From Knoellia subterranea KCTC 19937 (GTDB lineage Bacteria; Actinomycetota; Actinomycetes; Actinomycetales; Dermatophilaceae), in NCBI RefSeq assembly GCF_000768685.1, contig NZ_AVPK01000002.1:434001-498000 (forward strand): a DNA stretch of 64,000 nt, written 5' to 3'. Below, in pieces: positions 51,943 to 63,481 of this stretch (position 1 is the first letter of the stretch; every line of letters starts with the position of its first letter). The position numbers were made by a program, and so were the translations under genes. The notes below the pieces were generated by a model, which had not been told where the DNA came from, searched no databases, and saw only the letters and a list, made by a program, of their open reading frames with translations.

Positions 51943-53406
51943 TCACACCGTGAGAGGACGGTCCGTGGGGTTGACGGGACGGGGCAGTCGAGACGGCTTG
52001 CCGGACAGCCAGGCATCGACGTGGTGGGCCGCCGCGCGGCCCTCGGCGATGGCCCAGACGATGAGCGACTGGCCGCGGCCAGCGTCGCCCGCGACGAAGA
52101 CACCGGGCACCGACGACATGTAGTCCGCACCGCGACGCACGTTGGAGCGCTCGTCGAGTTCGACGCCGAGCTGGGCCACGAGGGTCTCGGTCTGCGGGCC
52201 GAGGAAGCCCATGGCGAGCAGCACGAGCTGAGCCGGAATGATCCGCTCGGACCCCTCGACCGACTCGAAGCCGGACTCGGCGCGACGCACCTCGTGCACA
52301 CGCAGCCCAGTGACCTGACCGTCCTCGTCGGTGACGACCTCCTGGGTGCTCATGGCATAGAGGCGGTCACCACCCTCCTCGTGGGCCGAGGCGACACGGA
52401 AGAGCATGGGGTAGGTCGGCCACGGCTGCCCCGGGGCCCGGTCCTCGCCCGGCTGGGGCATGATCTCGAGGCTGGTGACGGAACGCGCACCCTGGCGGTG
52501 CGAGGTGCCGATGCAGTCCGCACCGGTGTCACCGCCACCGATGACGATGACGTCCTTGCCCTCGGCGGTGACCTGACCGTCCACGGTCTCGCCCAGAGCG
52601 ACCCGGTTGGCGGGCGGCAGGAAGTCCATGGCCTGCAAGACACCCTTGGCGCCGGCGCGGCCCGACACATCGAGGTCACGCGGGACCGTCGCACCCATCG
52701 CGATGACGACGGCGTCGTAGCGGGCACGCAACTGCTCCCACGTCACGTCGGCGCCGACGTCGACCGAGCTGCGGAAGCGCGTGCCCTCCGCCTGCATCTG
52801 CTGGAGACGGCGGTCGAGGACCGACTTCTCCATCTTGAACTCGGGGATGCCATAACGGAGCAGGCCACCGGGACGGTCGGCCCGCTCGTAGACGGCGACC
52901 GTGTGACCAGCCCGGGTCAGCTGTTGCGCCGCGGCGAGACCGGCCGGGCCGGAGCCGACGACGGCCACGGTCTTGCCGGAGAGCCGCTCCGGCGGACGCG
53001 GTGCCACTCCCCCGTCAGCGAACGCCTTCTCGATCGTCGTGACCTCGACCTGCTTGATCGTCACAGCCGGCTGGTTGATGCCCAGCACGCACGCGGTCTC
53101 ACAGGGGGCCGGACAGAGACGACCGGTGAACTCCGGGAAGTTGTTCGTGGCGTGGAGCCGCTCGATCGCGTCGCGCCAGTCACCCTTCCAGGCGAGGTCG
53201 TTCCACTCGGGGATGAGGTTCCCGAGGGGACACCCGCTGTGGCAGAAGGGGATGCCGCAATCCATGCAGCGCCCTGCCTGCCGCTGGAGCTGGCCGAGCT
53301 CCTGCTCCTCGTAGACCTCACGCCAGTCCTTGATCCGGACGGGAACGGGTCGACGAGCCGGCAGTTCACGCTCGCGGGTCCTGAGAAAGCCTTGCGGGTC
53401 AGCCAC
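51943..53406 (-). CDS. gltD: Glutamate synthase (NADPH) small subunit
   Basis: 487 aa. GTG 53406 with GGAGG 6 bases upstream; it overlaps the end of gltB by 8 bases. N-terminal iron-sulfur Cys clusters [17 protein letters not shown] and [16 protein letters not shown]-binding [22 protein letters not shown]-binding [22 protein letters not shown]; and the final [25 protein letters not shown]. It passes electrons from NADPH to the large subunit. Confidence 0.96.
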   Translation of the reverse strand: MADPQGFLRTRERELPARRPVPVRIKDWREVYEEQELGQLQRQAGRCMDCGIPFCHSGCPLGNLIPEWNDLAWKGDWRDAIERLHATNNFPEFTGRLCPAPCETACVLGINQPAVTIKQVEVTTIEKAFADGGVAPRPPERLSGKTVAVVGSGPAGLAAAQQLTRAGHTVAVYERADRPGGLLRYGIPEFKMEKSVLDRRLQQMQAEGTRFRSSVDVGADVTWEQLRARYDAVVIAMGATVPRDLDVSGRAGAKGVLQAMDFLPPANRVALGETVDGQVTAEGKDVIVIGGGDTGADCIGTSHRQGARSVTSLEIMPQPGEDRAPGQPWPTYPMLFRVASAHEEGGDRLYAMSTQEVVTDEDGQVTGLRVHEVRRAESGFESVEGSERIIPAQLVLLAMGFLGPQTETLVAQLGVELDERSNVRRGADYMSSVPGVFVAGDAGRGQSLIVWAIAEGRAAAHHVDAWLSGKPSRLPRPVNPTDRPLTV

Positions 53407-56400
53407 GGGAAGCCTCCATGATTCGGTCCCAGACCTCGGTGCCCTCGAGGTCGAGGCCCTCGGCCTCGGCTGCGGAGCGCACGTCCAGGACTCGCTGGTA
53501 GTCGCGGGGAAGGACGAGGGAGAAGCGCGTCTGCGCCGAGTCCCAGTCCTCGAGAAGGTGGGCAGCGACGGTCGAGCCCGTGGTGTCGCGGTGGCGCTCG
53601 AGGAGGTCCCTGACCACCTCGACATCGCTGCCGCGCAGCCCGGAGACATCGACGAGTTCGCCGTTGACGCGGGAGGCGTCGAGGTCAAGCACGTAGGCCA
53701 CGCCTCCGGACATGCCGGCCGCCACGTTGCGCCCGGTCGACCCGAGGATGAGGACCGTGCCGCCCGTCATGTACTCGAGGCCGTGGTCACCCACCCCCTC
53801 GACGACTGCGGTGGCACCCGAGTTGCGGACGCAGAAGCGCTCGCCGACCCGTCCGCGCAGGAAGATCTCGCCGGAGGTGGCGCCGTAGCCGATGACGTTG
53901 CCGGCGATGACGTTGTCCTCGGCGGTGAGCGGCGCGCTGGGGTCCGGTGCCACGACGATCCGGCCTCCGGAGAGACCCTTGCCGACGTAGTCGTTGGCGT
54001 CACCGACCAGGCGCAGGGTCACGCCCTTGGGGACGAACGCGCCGAAGCTCTGACCGGCAGAGCCCCGCAGGGTGAGGTCGATGGTGCCGTCCGGAAGTCC
54101 GTTCGAGTGCGCTCGAGTGACCTCGTGGCCCAGCATCGTTCCCACGGTCCGGTTGACGTTGCGGACCGAGAACTCTCCGGTCACGGCGTGGCCGTTGTCG
54201 ATGGCGTCCCGCGCCACCGCGATGAGCTCGTGGTCGAGCGCCTTCTCGAGGCCGTGGTCCTGTCCCACCGTGTGCCGGATACCCGAGCCGTCCGGACTCT
54301 CGACCTCGGCAAGGATCGGTGCGAGGTCAAGTCCGGAGGCCTTCCAGTGAGCCACGGCCTTGCTCGTGTCGAGAGCGCCGATCTGGCCGATCGCCTCCTC
54401 GATGTTGCGGAATCCGAGGGAGGCGAGGTGCTCGCGCACCTCCTCGGCGATGTACTCGAAGAACGTCTCGACGAACTCGGGCTTGCCGGAGAAGCGCGCA
54501 CGGAGCTCGGGGTTCTGCGTCGCGATGCCGACGGGGCAGGTGTCGAGGTGACAGACGCGCATGAGGATGCAGCCACTGACGACGAGAGGTGCCGTGGCGA
54601 AGCCGAACTCCTCGGCACCGAGGAGTGCCGCAATGACGACGTCGCGTCCGGTCTTGATCTGGCCGTCGACCTGGACGACGATCCGGTCCCGCAGCCCGTT
54701 GAGCACCAACGTCTGCTGGGTCTCGGCAAGACCGAGCTCCCAGGGACCGCCCGCGTGCTTGAGCGACGTGAGCGGTGAGGCTCCCGTGCCACCGTCGTGG
54801 CCGGAGATGAGCACGACGTCGGCGTGCGCCTTGGACACACCCGCTGCAACCGTCCCAACGCCGACCTCGGACACGAGCTTGACGTGGATCCGGGCCTGCG
54901 GGTTGGCGTTCTTGAGGTCGTGGATCAGCTGGGCGAGATCCTCGATGGAGTAGATGTCGTGGTGCGGCGGCGGACTGATGAGACCGACGCCGGGCGTGCT
55001 GTGTCGGGTGCGCGCCACCCAGGGATAGACCTTGGGCCCGGGCAGCTGACCACCCTCACCGGGCTTGGCGCCCTGGGCCATCTTGATCTGGATGTCGTCG
55101 GCGTTGGTCAGGTAGACGGACGTGACACCGAAGCGACCCGACGCAACCTGCTTGATGGCGGAGCGGCGCTCGGGGTCGAGCAGTCGTTCGAGGTCCTCGC
55201 CGCCCTCACCGGTGTTGGACCGACCGCCCAGCCGGTTCATCGCGATGGCGAGGGTCTCGTGCGCCTCCTTGCTCACCGAGCCATAGCTCATGGCTCCGGT
55301 GTTGAAGCGCTTGACGATCTCGCTGACGGGCTCGACCTCGTCGATGGAGATCGGCTCCCGGGCCGCCCGACCGCCGAGCTCGAAAAGACCACGCAGCGTC
55401 ATGAGGCGCTCCGCCTGGTTGTCGATGCGCTCGGTGTACTGCTTGAAGATGTCGTATCGACGCTCACGCGTCGCGTGCTGGAGGCGGAACACGGTGTCGG
55501 GGTCGAACAGGTGCGGCTCGCCCTCGCGACGCCACTGGTACTCGCCGCCGACCCGGAGCTTGCGGTGCGACAGGATGACACCGTCGGTCGGGTAGGCCGA
55601 GTCGTGCCGCGCCGCCGTCTCCTGGGCAATGACGTCGAGGCCGATGCCACCGAGCTGGGACACCGTGCCCGTGAAGTACTCGTCGACGAGCTCCTGGGAG
55701 AGGCCGAGTGCCTCGAAGACCTGGGCGCCACGGTAGGACGCCACGGTCGAGATGCCCATCTTGGACATGACCTTGAGGATGCCCTTGCCCAGAGCCTTGA
55801 TGAGGTTCTTGACGGCCTGCTCCGCCGTGACATCCGTGATGGCGCCGGTGCGGACCATGTCCTCGACGGTCTCCATGGCGAGGTAGGGGTTGATGGCCGC
55901 CGCGCCGAAGCCCACGAGCAGGGCCACGTGGTGCACCTCGCGGACGTCGCCCGCCTCGACGAGCAGACCCACGGTGTTGCGGGTCTTCTCGCGGATGAGG
56001 TGGTGGTGCACGGCGGAGGTGAGGAGCAGCGACGGGATCGGCGCGTGGTCGCGGTCGGAGTCGCGGTCGGAGAGCACGACGAACCGGGCACCCCCGGCGA
56101 TGGCCTCGCTCACCTCGGCGCAGATCTCGGCGAGACGGCTCCGCAGCGCGGACTCTCCCTCGTCGACGAGGTAGGTGCCGCGGACGACGTGGGTCGCATA
56201 GCCCGGGAGGTCACCGTCGGCGTTGATGTGGACGATCTTGGCCAGCTCGTCGTTGTCGATGACCGGGAAGGGCAGCACGACCTGGCGGGCGTGGACCGGG
56301 GTCGCGTCGAGCATGTTGCCCTCGGGACCGATGGTCGTGCCGAGTGAGGTGACGAGCTCCTCGCGAATGGCGTCGAGCGGCGGGTTCGTCACCTGCGCGA

Positions 56401-57943
56401 AGAGCTGGGTGAAGTAGTCGAAGAGCAGGCGCGGCTTCTCCGACAGCACCGCGACCGGAGTGTCGGTGCCCATCGACCCCAGGGCCTCACCACCGGTGCG
56501 GGCCATCGGCGCGAGGATGACCTTGAGCTCTTCCTCGGTGTAGCCGAAGGTCCGCTGACGACGTGCCACCGACGCTGCGGTGTGGATGATGTGCTCGCGC
56601 TCGGGCAGCTCCCCGAGGGAGAGCAGGCCCGCGTGCAGCCACTCCTCGTAGGGGTTCTCCGCAGCGAGCTGCGACTTGACCTCCTCGTCGCTGATGATGC
56701 GGCCGGCAGCCGTGTCGATGAGAAACATCCGCCCCGGCTGGAGCCGGCCACGCTTGACGACCTTGTCGGTCGGCAGGTCGAGAACTCCGGCCTCGGAGGC
56801 GAGCACCACGAGCCCGTCGTCGGTGACCCAGTAGCGGCCCGGGCGCAGTCCGTTGCGGTCGAGCACCGCCCCGATGAGCGTGCCGTCGGTGAAGGCGACG
56901 CAGGCCGGGCCGTCCCAGGGTTCCATGAAGGTCGAGTGGAACTCGTAGAAGGCGCGGCGGGCCGGGTCCATCTCGGCGTGGTTCTCCCACGCCTCGGGGA
57001 TCATCATGAGCACGGCGTGCGGGAGCGACCGACCGCCGAGGTGGATGAGTTCGAGGACCTCGTCGAAGCTCGCCGAGTCGGAGGCATCCGGCGTGCAGAT
57101 CGGGAAGAGCCGGTCGAGGTCGCCGGGGATGACGTCGGAGACGAGCTGAGCCTCGCGCGCACGCATCCAGTTGCGGTTGCCACGGACCGTGTTGATCTCA
57201 CCGTTGTGCGCCATGAGGCGGTACGGGTGGGCGAGCGGCCAGCTCGGGAAGGTGTTGGTCGAGAACCGCGAGTGCACCAGGGCCAGCTCGCTGGCGAAGC
57301 GCTCGTCGGACAGGTCCGGGAAGAACGGCTCCAACTGACCGGTCGTGAGCATGCCCTTGTAGACGATCGTGCGCGCCGACAGTGACGGGAAGTAGACCTC
57401 GGCCTCACGCTCGGCACGCTTGCGCAGGCAGAAGGCGAGACGGTCAAGCTCGATCCCCGAGACCCCAGCACCGGGAGCCGCGACGAAGAGCTGCCGGAAG
57501 ACCGGCATACAGGCTCGGGCCATCTCGCCCACGAGGTCCGGCGTGACGGGAACGTCGCGCCACGCGAGGACCTCGAGGCCCTCTTCCGCGGCGATCGCTG
57601 CGATGCGCTCCTCGGCTGCGGCGCGCTCGGAGTCCTCCTGGGGAAGGTAGGCCATGCCGGCGGCGTACGCGCCGGCCTCGGGGAGCTCGACGTCGAGGAC
57701 CGCACGGAAGAAGGCGTCCGGCAACTGGGTGAGGATGCCGGCTCCGTCACCGACGAGTGGGTCCGCGCCCGTGGCACCACGGTGGTCGAGGTTGCGCAGG
57801 GCCGTCAGCGCGTGCTCGACGATGTCGTGGCCCGCCGTCCCACGCATGGTCGCAACCATGGCGACGCCACAGGCGTCGTGCTCGTGGTCGCGCCGGTAGA
57901 GACCGGTGTCGGCCGGATGGGCGGAGAAGCGCGTCAGGGACAC
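53399..57943 (-). CDS. gltB: Glutamate synthase large subunit
   Basis: 1514 aa. A short propeptide ends at Cys25 in HEHDACGV, which becomes the N-terminal catalytic Cys of the glutaminase domain (to about residue 430). The central domain and FMN-binding synthase domain follow (about 800-1200, including [25 protein letters not shown] and the 3Fe-4S motif [13 protein letters not shown]). The C-terminal beta-helix domain contains [13 protein letters not shown] and GGTVLILG. It makes two glutamates from glutamine and 2-oxoglutarate. GTG 57943 has only a weak ribosome binding site. Confidence 0.97.
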   Translation of the reverse strand: MSLTRFSAHPADTGLYRRDHEHDACGVAMVATMRGTAGHDIVEHALTALRNLDHRGATGADPLVGDGAGILTQLPDAFFRAVLDVELPEAGAYAAGMAYLPQEDSERAAAEERIAAIAAEEGLEVLAWRDVPVTPDLVGEMARACMPVFRQLFVAAPGAGVSGIELDRLAFCLRKRAEREAEVYFPSLSARTIVYKGMLTTGQLEPFFPDLSDERFASELALVHSRFSTNTFPSWPLAHPYRLMAHNGEINTVRGNRNWMRAREAQLVSDVIPGDLDRLFPICTPDASDSASFDEVLELIHLGGRSLPHAVLMMIPEAWENHAEMDPARRAFYEFHSTFMEPWDGPACVAFTDGTLIGAVLDRNGLRPGRYWVTDDGLVVLASEAGVLDLPTDKVVKRGRLQPGRMFLIDTAAGRIISDEEVKSQLAAENPYEEWLHAGLLSLGELPEREHIIHTAASVARRQRTFGYTEEELKVILAPMARTGGEALGSMGTDTPVAVLSEKPRLLFDYFTQLFAQVTNPPLDAIREELVTSLGTTIGPEGNMLDATPVHARQVVLPFPVIDNDELAKIVHINADGDLPGYATHVVRGTYLVDEGESALRSRLAEICAEVSEAIAGGARFVVLSDRDSDRDHAPIPSLLLTSAVHHHLIREKTRNTVGLLVEAGDVREVHHVALLVGFGAAAINPYLAMETVEDMVRTGAITDVTAEQAVKNLIKALGKGILKVMSKMGISTVASYRGAQVFEALGLSQELVDEYFTGTVSQLGGIGLDVIAQETAARHDSAYPTDGVILSHRKLRVGGEYQWRREGEPHLFDPDTVFRLQHATRERRYDIFKQYTERIDNQAERLMTLRGLFELGGRAAREPISIDEVEPVSEIVKRFNTGAMSYGSVSKEAHETLAIAMNRLGGRSNTGEGGEDLERLLDPERRSAIKQVASGRFGVTSVYLTNADDIQIKMAQGAKPGEGGQLPGPKVYPWVARTRHSTPGVGLISPPPHHDIYSIEDLAQLIHDLKNANPQARIHVKLVSEVGVGTVAAGVSKAHADVVLISGHDGGTGASPLTSLKHAGGPWELGLAETQQTLVLNGLRDRIVVQVDGQIKTGRDVVIAALLGAEEFGFATAPLVVSGCILMRVCHLDTCPVGIATQNPELRARFSGKPEFVETFFEYIAEEVREHLASLGFRNIEEAIGQIGALDTSKAVAHWKASGLDLAPILAEVESPDGSGIRHTVGQDHGLEKALDHELIAVARDAIDNGHAVTGEFSVRNVNRTVGTMLGHEVTRAHSNGLPDGTIDLTLRGSAGQSFGAFVPKGVTLRLVGDANDYVGKGLSGGRIVVAPDPSAPLTAEDNVIAGNVIGYGATSGEIFLRGRVGERFCVRNSGATAVVEGVGDHGLEYMTGGTVLILGSTGRNVAAGMSGGVAYVLDLDASRVNGELVDVSGLRGSDVEVVRDLLERHRDTTGSTVAAHLLEDWDSAQTRFSLVLPRDYQRVLDVRSAAEAEGLDLEGTEVWDRIMEASRG

Positions 57944-58049
57944 GTCGGGTCACCGTCCTCAGGGAGTCGGGGCCGGACACGCGGGAGTGCGTGGATCCGG
58001 GCGCGGAAAGGTCAAGGGACGCGGACAGCGGTGGCCACGTTTGCGACGG

Positions 58050-58055
58050 ATGCTA
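58050..58055 (-). promoter_or_regulatory. Possible -10 element of gltBD
   Basis: TAGCAT (58055-58050, minus strand) in the 147-base gap between lgt and gltB would give a leader of about 100 bases. No convincing -35 or leader structure was seen. Confidence 0.3.
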
Positions 58056-58090
58056 TCCCACCGGCGTCTTGCAATGCGAGCGGGTGTATC

Positions 58091-59047
58091 TCACATCGTG
58101 GATGCTTGCGTGGACGCCCCCGGGCCCTCCGGGCCCTCAGTGTTGTCCGGCTCGGAGTCATCGGACTCCCCCGGTGTCGAGCCGTTCGGGTCGCGGCGCC
58201 GCCCGGTGTGGACGACGATCGCCACACCGAGAAGGAAGACGAGGATGCTCGTCCACACGTTGAGGCGCTGCCCGAGGATGAGTTCGGCCTCGTCGGTGCG
58301 CATCTTCTCGATGATGATCCGCCCGATCGGATAGCCGGCGACGTAGAGCCCGAACAGCTGACCGCGCCGCAGCGACCAGCGCCGCTCGATGAGCAGCAGC
58401 ACGACGGCGAGCAGCAGGACGAAGAGCGATTCGTAGAGGAACGTCGGGTGGTAGACGCCCTGCACGATGGCGTCGCCGTTCGCGTCGGTGACGGCCCGCC
58501 CGGCCGCGGCATCCCACTGGTGGATCTCAAGGCCCCAGGGCAGGTCGGTCGGCCCGCCGTACAACTCGTTGTTGAACCAGTTGCCCCAGCGTCCGATGCC
58601 CTGCGCAACGGCGACACCTGGCGCGGCGGCGTCCGCGAAGTCGAGAAATCTCACACCGACCCGGCGGCATCCGAACCAGGCTCCGAGCGCCCCCAGCGCG
58701 ATGGCGCCCCAGATGCCGAGCCCGCCCTCCCAGATCTTGAGCGCGTCGAGCGGGTTGCCGTCCTTGCCCCAGTAGGGCTCGGGCGTCGTGATGACGTGAT
58801 AGATCCGCCCTCCGATGATGCCCGCAACGACGGCGTATGCCGCGACGTCGAGTGCCTGTCCCGGCTCACCTCCGCGGGTGCGGAGTCGGCGATCCGTGAT
58901 CCAGACGGCGACGACGATGCCGAGGAGGATGCAGAGCGCGTAGCCCCGAACCGGCAACGGCCCCAGGTGGAGGACGCCGGCCGTCGGGCTGGGAATGGTG
59001 ACCGGCAACGCCGCCGGCAGGGCGGCCACGAGGCCCGCGGCGCTCAC
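58091..59047 (-). CDS. lgt: Prolipoprotein diacylglyceryl transferase
   Basis: 318 aa, about seven helices. GTG 59047 overlaps the previous stop (GTGA); the open frame upstream is only the DsbA-like gene in another frame. Lgt motifs: IWEGGLGIWGAIALG (Glu where E. coli has His), the signature GRWGNWFNNELYGGPTDLPWGL with its essential Arg and Asn, HPTFLYES and the late GQLFGLYVAGYPIGRIIIEKMRTDEA. The C-terminal 40 residues are acidic and disordered, as in other actinobacteria. It attaches diacylglycerol to lipobox Cys, as in the three lipoproteins predicted here. Confidence 0.96.
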   Translation of the reverse strand: MSAAGLVAALPAALPVTIPSPTAGVLHLGPLPVRGYALCILLGIVVAVWITDRRLRTRGGEPGQALDVAAYAVVAGIIGGRIYHVITTPEPYWGKDGNPLDALKIWEGGLGIWGAIALGALGAWFGCRRVGVRFLDFADAAAPGVAVAQGIGRWGNWFNNELYGGPTDLPWGLEIHQWDAAAGRAVTDANGDAIVQGVYHPTFLYESLFVLLLAVVLLLIERRWSLRRGQLFGLYVAGYPIGRIIIEKMRTDEAELILGQRLNVWTSILVFLLGVAIVVHTGRRRDPNGSTPGESDDSEPDNTEGPEGPGASTQASTM

Positions 59048-59814
59048 TTCGTCGCCGCCGCAACAGCCTGCACGAGCGCGTCCGGCGTCGAGACCTGCTG
59101 GAAGTCGACCTTCTCTCCGCCGAGAAGAACAGTTGGCGTCCCCGTGATGCCGGCCTTGCCCGAGGCATCCTCGGTGGACTCGACGTACTTGGCGTAGGTC
59201 CGCTCCTCGACGCACGTCGACCACGTGTCGAGCGCACTTCCAGAGATCCCAGCCTTCTCGGCAAAGCCCTTGGTCTGGGCGTCGGTCCAGCCCTGCCCCT
59301 CGGTGGCCGGCTGGTTCGCGAAGACGTCATCGTGGAACGGCTGCCACTTGCCGGCGTCCGCCGCGCACAGGGCCGCGTTCGCCATCGTCAGCGAGTGCGT
59401 CGTGCCCATGTTGGCGTCGATGATCGTCTTGAGGTGGTAGACCAGCTTGACCTTGCCCTGCGAGGCGAGGTCGTCGATCGTCGCGCCCATGACCTGCTCG
59501 AACTGGGCACACGCCGGGCACTGGAAGTCCTCGTAGACGTCGAGGGTCGGCGCCCCCGCGACGAGGGTGACGTCCTTGTTGGCCACGAAACCCTCACCCA
59601 TGGCTCCGGCTGCCGCCGGAACCGCCGTGCTCGTCCCGACCCGGGCCTGCTTGTTCTGCTGCGCCACGACGACCGCGCCGACGACCCCGATGATGGCCAC
59701 GATGAGGACGATCGCACCGACGACGATCTTGTTCGCGCCGCTGCCGGTGTTCTTGCGGGCGGCCTCGATCTTGGCCTGACGGACGGTCTGCGCCGCCGAT
59801 GCCTTCTTCGCCAT
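59044..59814 (-). CDS. Membrane-anchored DsbA-like thioredoxin-fold protein
   Basis: 256 aa. Cytoplasmic basic N-terminus, one helix (residues about 30-52), then an extracytoplasmic thioredoxin domain of the DsbA/BdbD type: DVYEDFQCPACAQFEQVMG carries the CPAC active site near residue 100, GITGTPTVLLGGEKVD the cis-Pro loop. It probably forms or rearranges disulfides in secreted proteins. ATG 59814 has GAGGAG upstream. It is 20 bases after the MauE-like gene and overlaps lgt, so the three are one unit. Confidence 0.9.
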   Translation of the reverse strand: MAKKASAAQTVRQAKIEAARKNTGSGANKIVVGAIVLIVAIIGVVGAVVVAQQNKQARVGTSTAVPAAAGAMGEGFVANKDVTLVAGAPTLDVYEDFQCPACAQFEQVMGATIDDLASQGKVKLVYHLKTIIDANMGTTHSLTMANAALCAADAGKWQPFHDDVFANQPATEGQGWTDAQTKGFAEKAGISGSALDTWSTCVEERTYAKYVESTEDASGKAGITGTPTVLLGGEKVDFQQVSTPDALVQAVAAATK

Positions 59815-59834
59815 GGTGGTCGTGCTCCTCGGGA

Positions 59835-60320
59835 TCAGCTGGTGGGGTCGGATGCACCGGCACCGAACAGGAGCCGGTCAAGGGACAGGAAAGAGGTCGG
59901 ACGCCACGAGAGCCAGAGACCGCATGCCAGCAGTCCGAGATCCTCGAGGATCCGCGGGAGGTACGACGTGTCCTCGGCGGAGACTGCTCCGCCGCCGCCG
60001 AAGCAACCGCAATCGATGGTCAGCCCGCGCTCCCATGCCTGCGCAATGCCGATGATGAACGCGACGAGCAGCAGGGAGGTGATGGCGGCCGAGATGCGCG
60101 TGAAGAGCCCGAGCACGAGCAGCAACCCGAGGACGATCTCGATCGTGGGCAGTGCGTAGCCGACGTAGGCCGCCAGGTCGTGAGGGAGCACCTGATAGGC
60201 CTGAGTGGCCTTGGCGAGCGCTTCGGGCGTGGTGACCTTGAGGCCACCCGCGACGAGGAAGACTGCGCCGAGGACGAGACGGGCGATCAGCCCGAGGCCG
60301 TCCGCGACACGAGTGTTCAC
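59835..60320 (-). CDS. MauE/DoxX-family redox-associated membrane protein
   Basis: 161 aa, four predicted helices. Start GLIARLVLGAVFLVAGGLKVTTPEAL is typical of DoxX/MauE proteins. The loop LTIDCGCFGGGG carries a CxC pair on the outer side. Such proteins are thought to relay reducing or oxidising power across the membrane to thioredoxin-like partners; the DsbA-like gene next door is the likely partner. GTG 60320 overlaps the trpA stop (GTGA). Confidence 0.85.
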   Translation of the reverse strand: MNTRVADGLGLIARLVLGAVFLVAGGLKVTTPEALAKATQAYQVLPHDLAAYVGYALPTIEIVLGLLLVLGLFTRISAAITSLLLVAFIIGIAQAWERGLTIDCGCFGGGGAVSAEDTSYLPRILEDLGLLACGLWLSWRPTSFLSLDRLLFGAGASDPTS

Positions 60321-61132
60321 CTCGCCCCTTCCCTCACTCCCCTGGCCAGATCGGTCGTCAACTCCCGCAACGCGTCAAGGCGTGCCTCGAGTTCCCCCTC
60401 GCCCGAAAGTGCCCGGACGAAGGCCGTGCCGACGATGACGCCGTCGGCGTACTGGGCCAGCTCGGCAGCCTGGTCGCCGTTCGAGACCCCGAGGCCGACA
60501 CACACGGGCAGGTCGGTGACCGCCTTGGTGCGGTCGACGAGGTCGCGAGCCGCCGAGCCGACACTCGTCCGCTCGCCGGTGACCCCCATGGTGGAAGCCG
60601 CGTAGACAAAGCCACGGCAGGCGTCGGTGACACGCGAGAGCCGCTCCGGCGTCGAACTCGGCGCGACGAGGAAGACGCGATCAAGACCCTCTCGTTCGCT
60701 CGCCGCGATCCATTCCTCCGCCTCGTCCGGAATGAGGTCGGGGGTGATCAGGCCGGCGCCGCCAGCGGCGGCCAGCTCCGCGGCATACCGATCGGCCCCG
60801 CGCCGAAGGATGAGGTTCCAATAGCTCATGACCAGCGCGGGGGCACCCGCGTCGCGGATTGCCCGGGTCGCCCGGAAGCCGTCGATCACGTGCGTGCCGC
60901 CGGCGAGGGCGGCTTCGACGGCGTGCTGGATCACGGGGCCGTCCATGAGGGGGTCGGAGTACGGGAGTCCGACCTCGACGATGTCCACACCGGACTCCAC
61001 CATCGCCACCATGGCCCGGATCGATCCCTCGACATCCGGGAAGCCGACGGGGAGGTAGCCGATGAGCGCCGCGCGCCCTTCGGCACGGCAGCGTGCGAGG
61101 ACGTCGCCCACGCCAAGGCTCGACTCAGCCAC
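60317..61132 (-). CDS. trpA: Tryptophan synthase alpha chain
   Basis: 271 aa. GTG 61132 with GGAGGG 4-5 bases upstream; overlaps trpB by 8 bases. Catalytic Glu in [21 protein letters not shown] and Asp in [14 protein letters not shown]; phosphate-binding loop [10 protein letters not shown] and [23 protein letters not shown]. It cleaves indole-3-glycerol phosphate to indole, which passes to TrpB. Confidence 0.97.
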   Translation of the reverse strand: MAESSLGVGDVLARCRAEGRAALIGYLPVGFPDVEGSIRAMVAMVESGVDIVEVGLPYSDPLMDGPVIQHAVEAALAGGTHVIDGFRATRAIRDAGAPALVMSYWNLILRRGADRYAAELAAAGGAGLITPDLIPDEAEEWIAASEREGLDRVFLVAPSSTPERLSRVTDACRGFVYAASTMGVTGERTSVGSAARDLVDRTKAVTDLPVCVGLGVSNGDQAAELAQYADGVIVGTAFVRALSGEGELEARLDALRELTTDLARGVREGAR

Positions 61133-62333
61133 AGGACCCTCCCGACTCGCCCTTGCCGCCGTCCACCAAGTTGAACCACTCGGCGGCCGTGTGCATGTCC
61201 TTGTCACCGCGTCCTGACAGGTTGACGAGGATGATGCCGTCGGGTCCGAGCTCACGTCCGAGGACAAGGGCACCGGCGAGTGCGTGGGAGGACTCGAGCG
61301 CGGGAATGATGCCTTCGGTGCGGCAGAGCAGGGCGAAAGCCTCCATGGCCTCGTCGTCCGTGGCGAAGACATAGTCCGCCCGGCCGCTGTCCCGCAGGAA
61401 CGAGTGCTCGGGTCCCACGCTGGGATAGTCCAGCCCCGCGGAGACCGAATGGGACTCGACCGTCTGACCGTCCTCGTCCTGCATGAGGTAGCTCATGGCG
61501 CCGTGGAGGACGCCGGGCACGGCCGACGCGAAGCGGGCCGCGTGCCGACCGTCGAGACCCTCTCCCCCGGCCTCGACGCCCACGAGTCGCACGCCCTCGT
61601 CCTCGATGAACCGGTGGAAGATACCCATGGCGTTCGAGCCCCCGCCGACACAGGCCACGACCGCATCGGGCAGGCGCCCGGTCAGTTCGAGAACCTGCTC
61701 GCGCGCCTCGACGCCGATGATCCGGTGGAAGTCCCGCACCATCTCGGGGAATGGGTGGGGACCCGTCACGGTCCCGATGAGGTAGTGCGTGTGGTCGACG
61801 TTGGTGACCCAGTCACGCAGGGCCTCGTTGATGGCGTCCTTGAGGGTGGCGCTGCCGTGCTCGACGGCGACGACCTCGGCGCCGAGCATCCGCATGCGCG
61901 CGACGTTGAGTGCCTGCCGCTCGGTGTCGACCTTGCCCATGTAGACGACGCAGTCCAGGCCCATGAGGGCCGCAGCGGTCGCCGTGGCGACACCGTGCTG
62001 ACCGGCCCCGGTCTCGGCGATGACGCGCGTCTTGCCCATGCGCTTGGTCAGCAGCGCCTGGGCGATGACGTTGTTGATCTTGTGCGAGCCGGTGTGGTTG
62101 AGGTCCTCACGCTTGAGGATGATCCGGGCACCGCCGGCGTGTGCGGCGAAGCGCGGCACCTCGGTGATGATGCTCGGACGCCCGGTGTAGGTGCGGTGCA
62201 GGGTGTCGAGCTCGGCGAGGAACGTCGGGTCCTGCATGGCCTCGAGCCGTGCCCTGTCGAGCTCCTCGAGCGCAGGGATGAGCGCTTCTGGCACGTAGCG
62301 ACCACCGAACGCGCCAAAACGTCCGGCCGTCAT
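61125..62333 (-). CDS. trpB: Tryptophan synthase beta chain
   Basis: 402 aa. ATG 62333 ([22 protein letters not shown]) overlaps the trpC stop (ATGA). PLP Lys in [15 protein letters not shown], phosphate-cup motif [13 protein letters not shown], and [12 protein letters not shown]. It joins indole and serine to make tryptophan. Confidence 0.98.
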   Translation of the reverse strand: MTAGRFGAFGGRYVPEALIPALEELDRARLEAMQDPTFLAELDTLHRTYTGRPSIITEVPRFAAHAGGARIILKREDLNHTGSHKINNVIAQALLTKRMGKTRVIAETGAGQHGVATATAAALMGLDCVVYMGKVDTERQALNVARMRMLGAEVVAVEHGSATLKDAINEALRDWVTNVDHTHYLIGTVTGPHPFPEMVRDFHRIIGVEAREQVLELTGRLPDAVVACVGGGSNAMGIFHRFIEDEGVRLVGVEAGGEGLDGRHAARFASAVPGVLHGAMSYLMQDEDGQTVESHSVSAGLDYPSVGPEHSFLRDSGRADYVFATDDEAMEAFALLCRTEGIIPALESSHALAGALVLGRELGPDGIILVNLSGRGDKDMHTAAEWFNLVDGGKGESGGSCG

Positions 62334-63196
62334 GACGCGCCCGAGGGTGTGCTGTCCGCGGACGGGGACGGAGTCCCGAAGGCGGCGCCTGTTGACAGAC
62401 CGAGACGGGCGGCCGAACCGGCGTCGATGATGGCCCGCACCTCCGCAGCAGGGTCGTCGCCGCGCACCAACGTCTCGCCGACGAGGACCGCCTCGGCGCC
62501 CTGTGCGGCATACATGGCTGCGTCGTCGGCACCGCGGATGCCGGACTCCGCCACCGTGACGATGCCCGGTGGAATGAGCGGGACGAGCCGCGAGAACGTG
62601 TCGGGGTGGATCTCGAGGGTCTTGAGATTGCGGGCGTTGACGCCGATGACCCGGGCTCCGGCGTCGACGGCGCGCTGGGTCTCACCCTCGTCGTGGACCT
62701 CGACGAGAGCCGTCATGCCGAGATCCTGGGCGAGCGTGTGCATGCGCACGAGCTCTGCGTCGGTCAGCGACGCGACGATCAGGAGCACGATGTCGGCGCC
62801 ATGCGCCCGCGCCTCCCAGATCTGATAGTCGGTGACCATGAAGTCCTTGCGGAGCACCGGAACCCGGACGGCGGCGCGCACGGCGTCGAGGTCGTCGAGA
62901 CTCCCGCCGAACCGACGCTGCTCGGTGAGAACACTGATCGCGGTGGCGCCGGCGGCCGCATAGATGTCCGCCAGGGCCGCGGGATCGGCGATCTCAGCGA
63001 GCGCCCCCTTGCTCGGGCTCGCCCGCTTGACCTCGGCGATGAGTGACAGGCCGTCGGCGCGCAGCAACGCCTCGGCATCCAGTGCCCCGGGCAGGTCAGA
63101 GACGCGGCGCTCCAGGTCGGAGAGGCTCACGCGGTCCTGCCGCTGCGCGAGGTCCTCGCGCACACCGGCCACGATGGAGTCGAGCACGGTGCTCAT
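62330..63196 (-). CDS. trpC: Indole-3-glycerol phosphate synthase
   Basis: 288 aa from ATG 63196 ([20 protein letters not shown]); the frame is open to 63295 without similarity. Catalytic motifs [52 protein letters not shown] and [11 protein letters not shown]. The final 25 residues are low-complexity Ser/Pro/Ala. It closes the indole ring in tryptophan synthesis and couples to trpB. Confidence 0.97.
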   Translation of the reverse strand: MSTVLDSIVAGVREDLAQRQDRVSLSDLERRVSDLPGALDAEALLRADGLSLIAEVKRASPSKGALAEIADPAALADIYAAAGATAISVLTEQRRFGGSLDDLDAVRAAVRVPVLRKDFMVTDYQIWEARAHGADIVLLIVASLTDAELVRMHTLAQDLGMTALVEVHDEGETQRAVDAGARVIGVNARNLKTLEIHPDTFSRLVPLIPPGIVTVAESGIRGADDAAMYAAQGAEAVLVGETLVRGDDPAAEVRAIIDAGSAARLGLSTGAAFGTPSPSADSTPSGAS

Positions 63197-63206
63197 GCGA
63201 ACCGAC

Positions 63207-63440
63207 TCAGGAGACGTGGCTGTCGCCGCGAACCGCAGCACCATTGATGCCGTGGCCCGCCAGGGCGAGCACCTTGCCGGCGATGAGACCCGCAAGGATC
63301 ACCACGACGCCGGCGATGCCGAGTGCCGTGTTCGGGATGATGAATGCGATCGAGACGATCAGGCAGCCCAGGAGGACGACACCGACCAGAACCCAAGCGG
63401 CCAGACTGTGGCCGTGGTTGTCATCGTCGTGCTCAGCCAT
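63207..63440 (-). CDS. Small membrane protein of the HGxxxAAW family (DUF6704-like)
   Basis: 77 aa. His/Asp-rich N-terminus with HGHSLAAW (residues about 9-16), two helices and a Gly-rich end [13 protein letters not shown]. This small family sits in actinobacterial trp operons just before trpC; function unknown. It lies 10 bases before the trpC start. Confidence 0.82.
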   Translation of the reverse strand: MAEHDDDNHGHSLAAWVLVGVVLLGCLIVSIAFIIPNTALGIAGVVVILAGLIAGKVLALAGHGINGAAVRGDSHVS

Positions 63441-63481
63441 GAAATGCCTCCAGGGAAGATGTGGGTTCGCGGGTCATTGTG

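Noticed and set aside
54797-56347. 516-codon plus-strand frame opposite gltB
   Set aside because: Antisense shadow; no recognisable domain and gltB is complete on the other strand.
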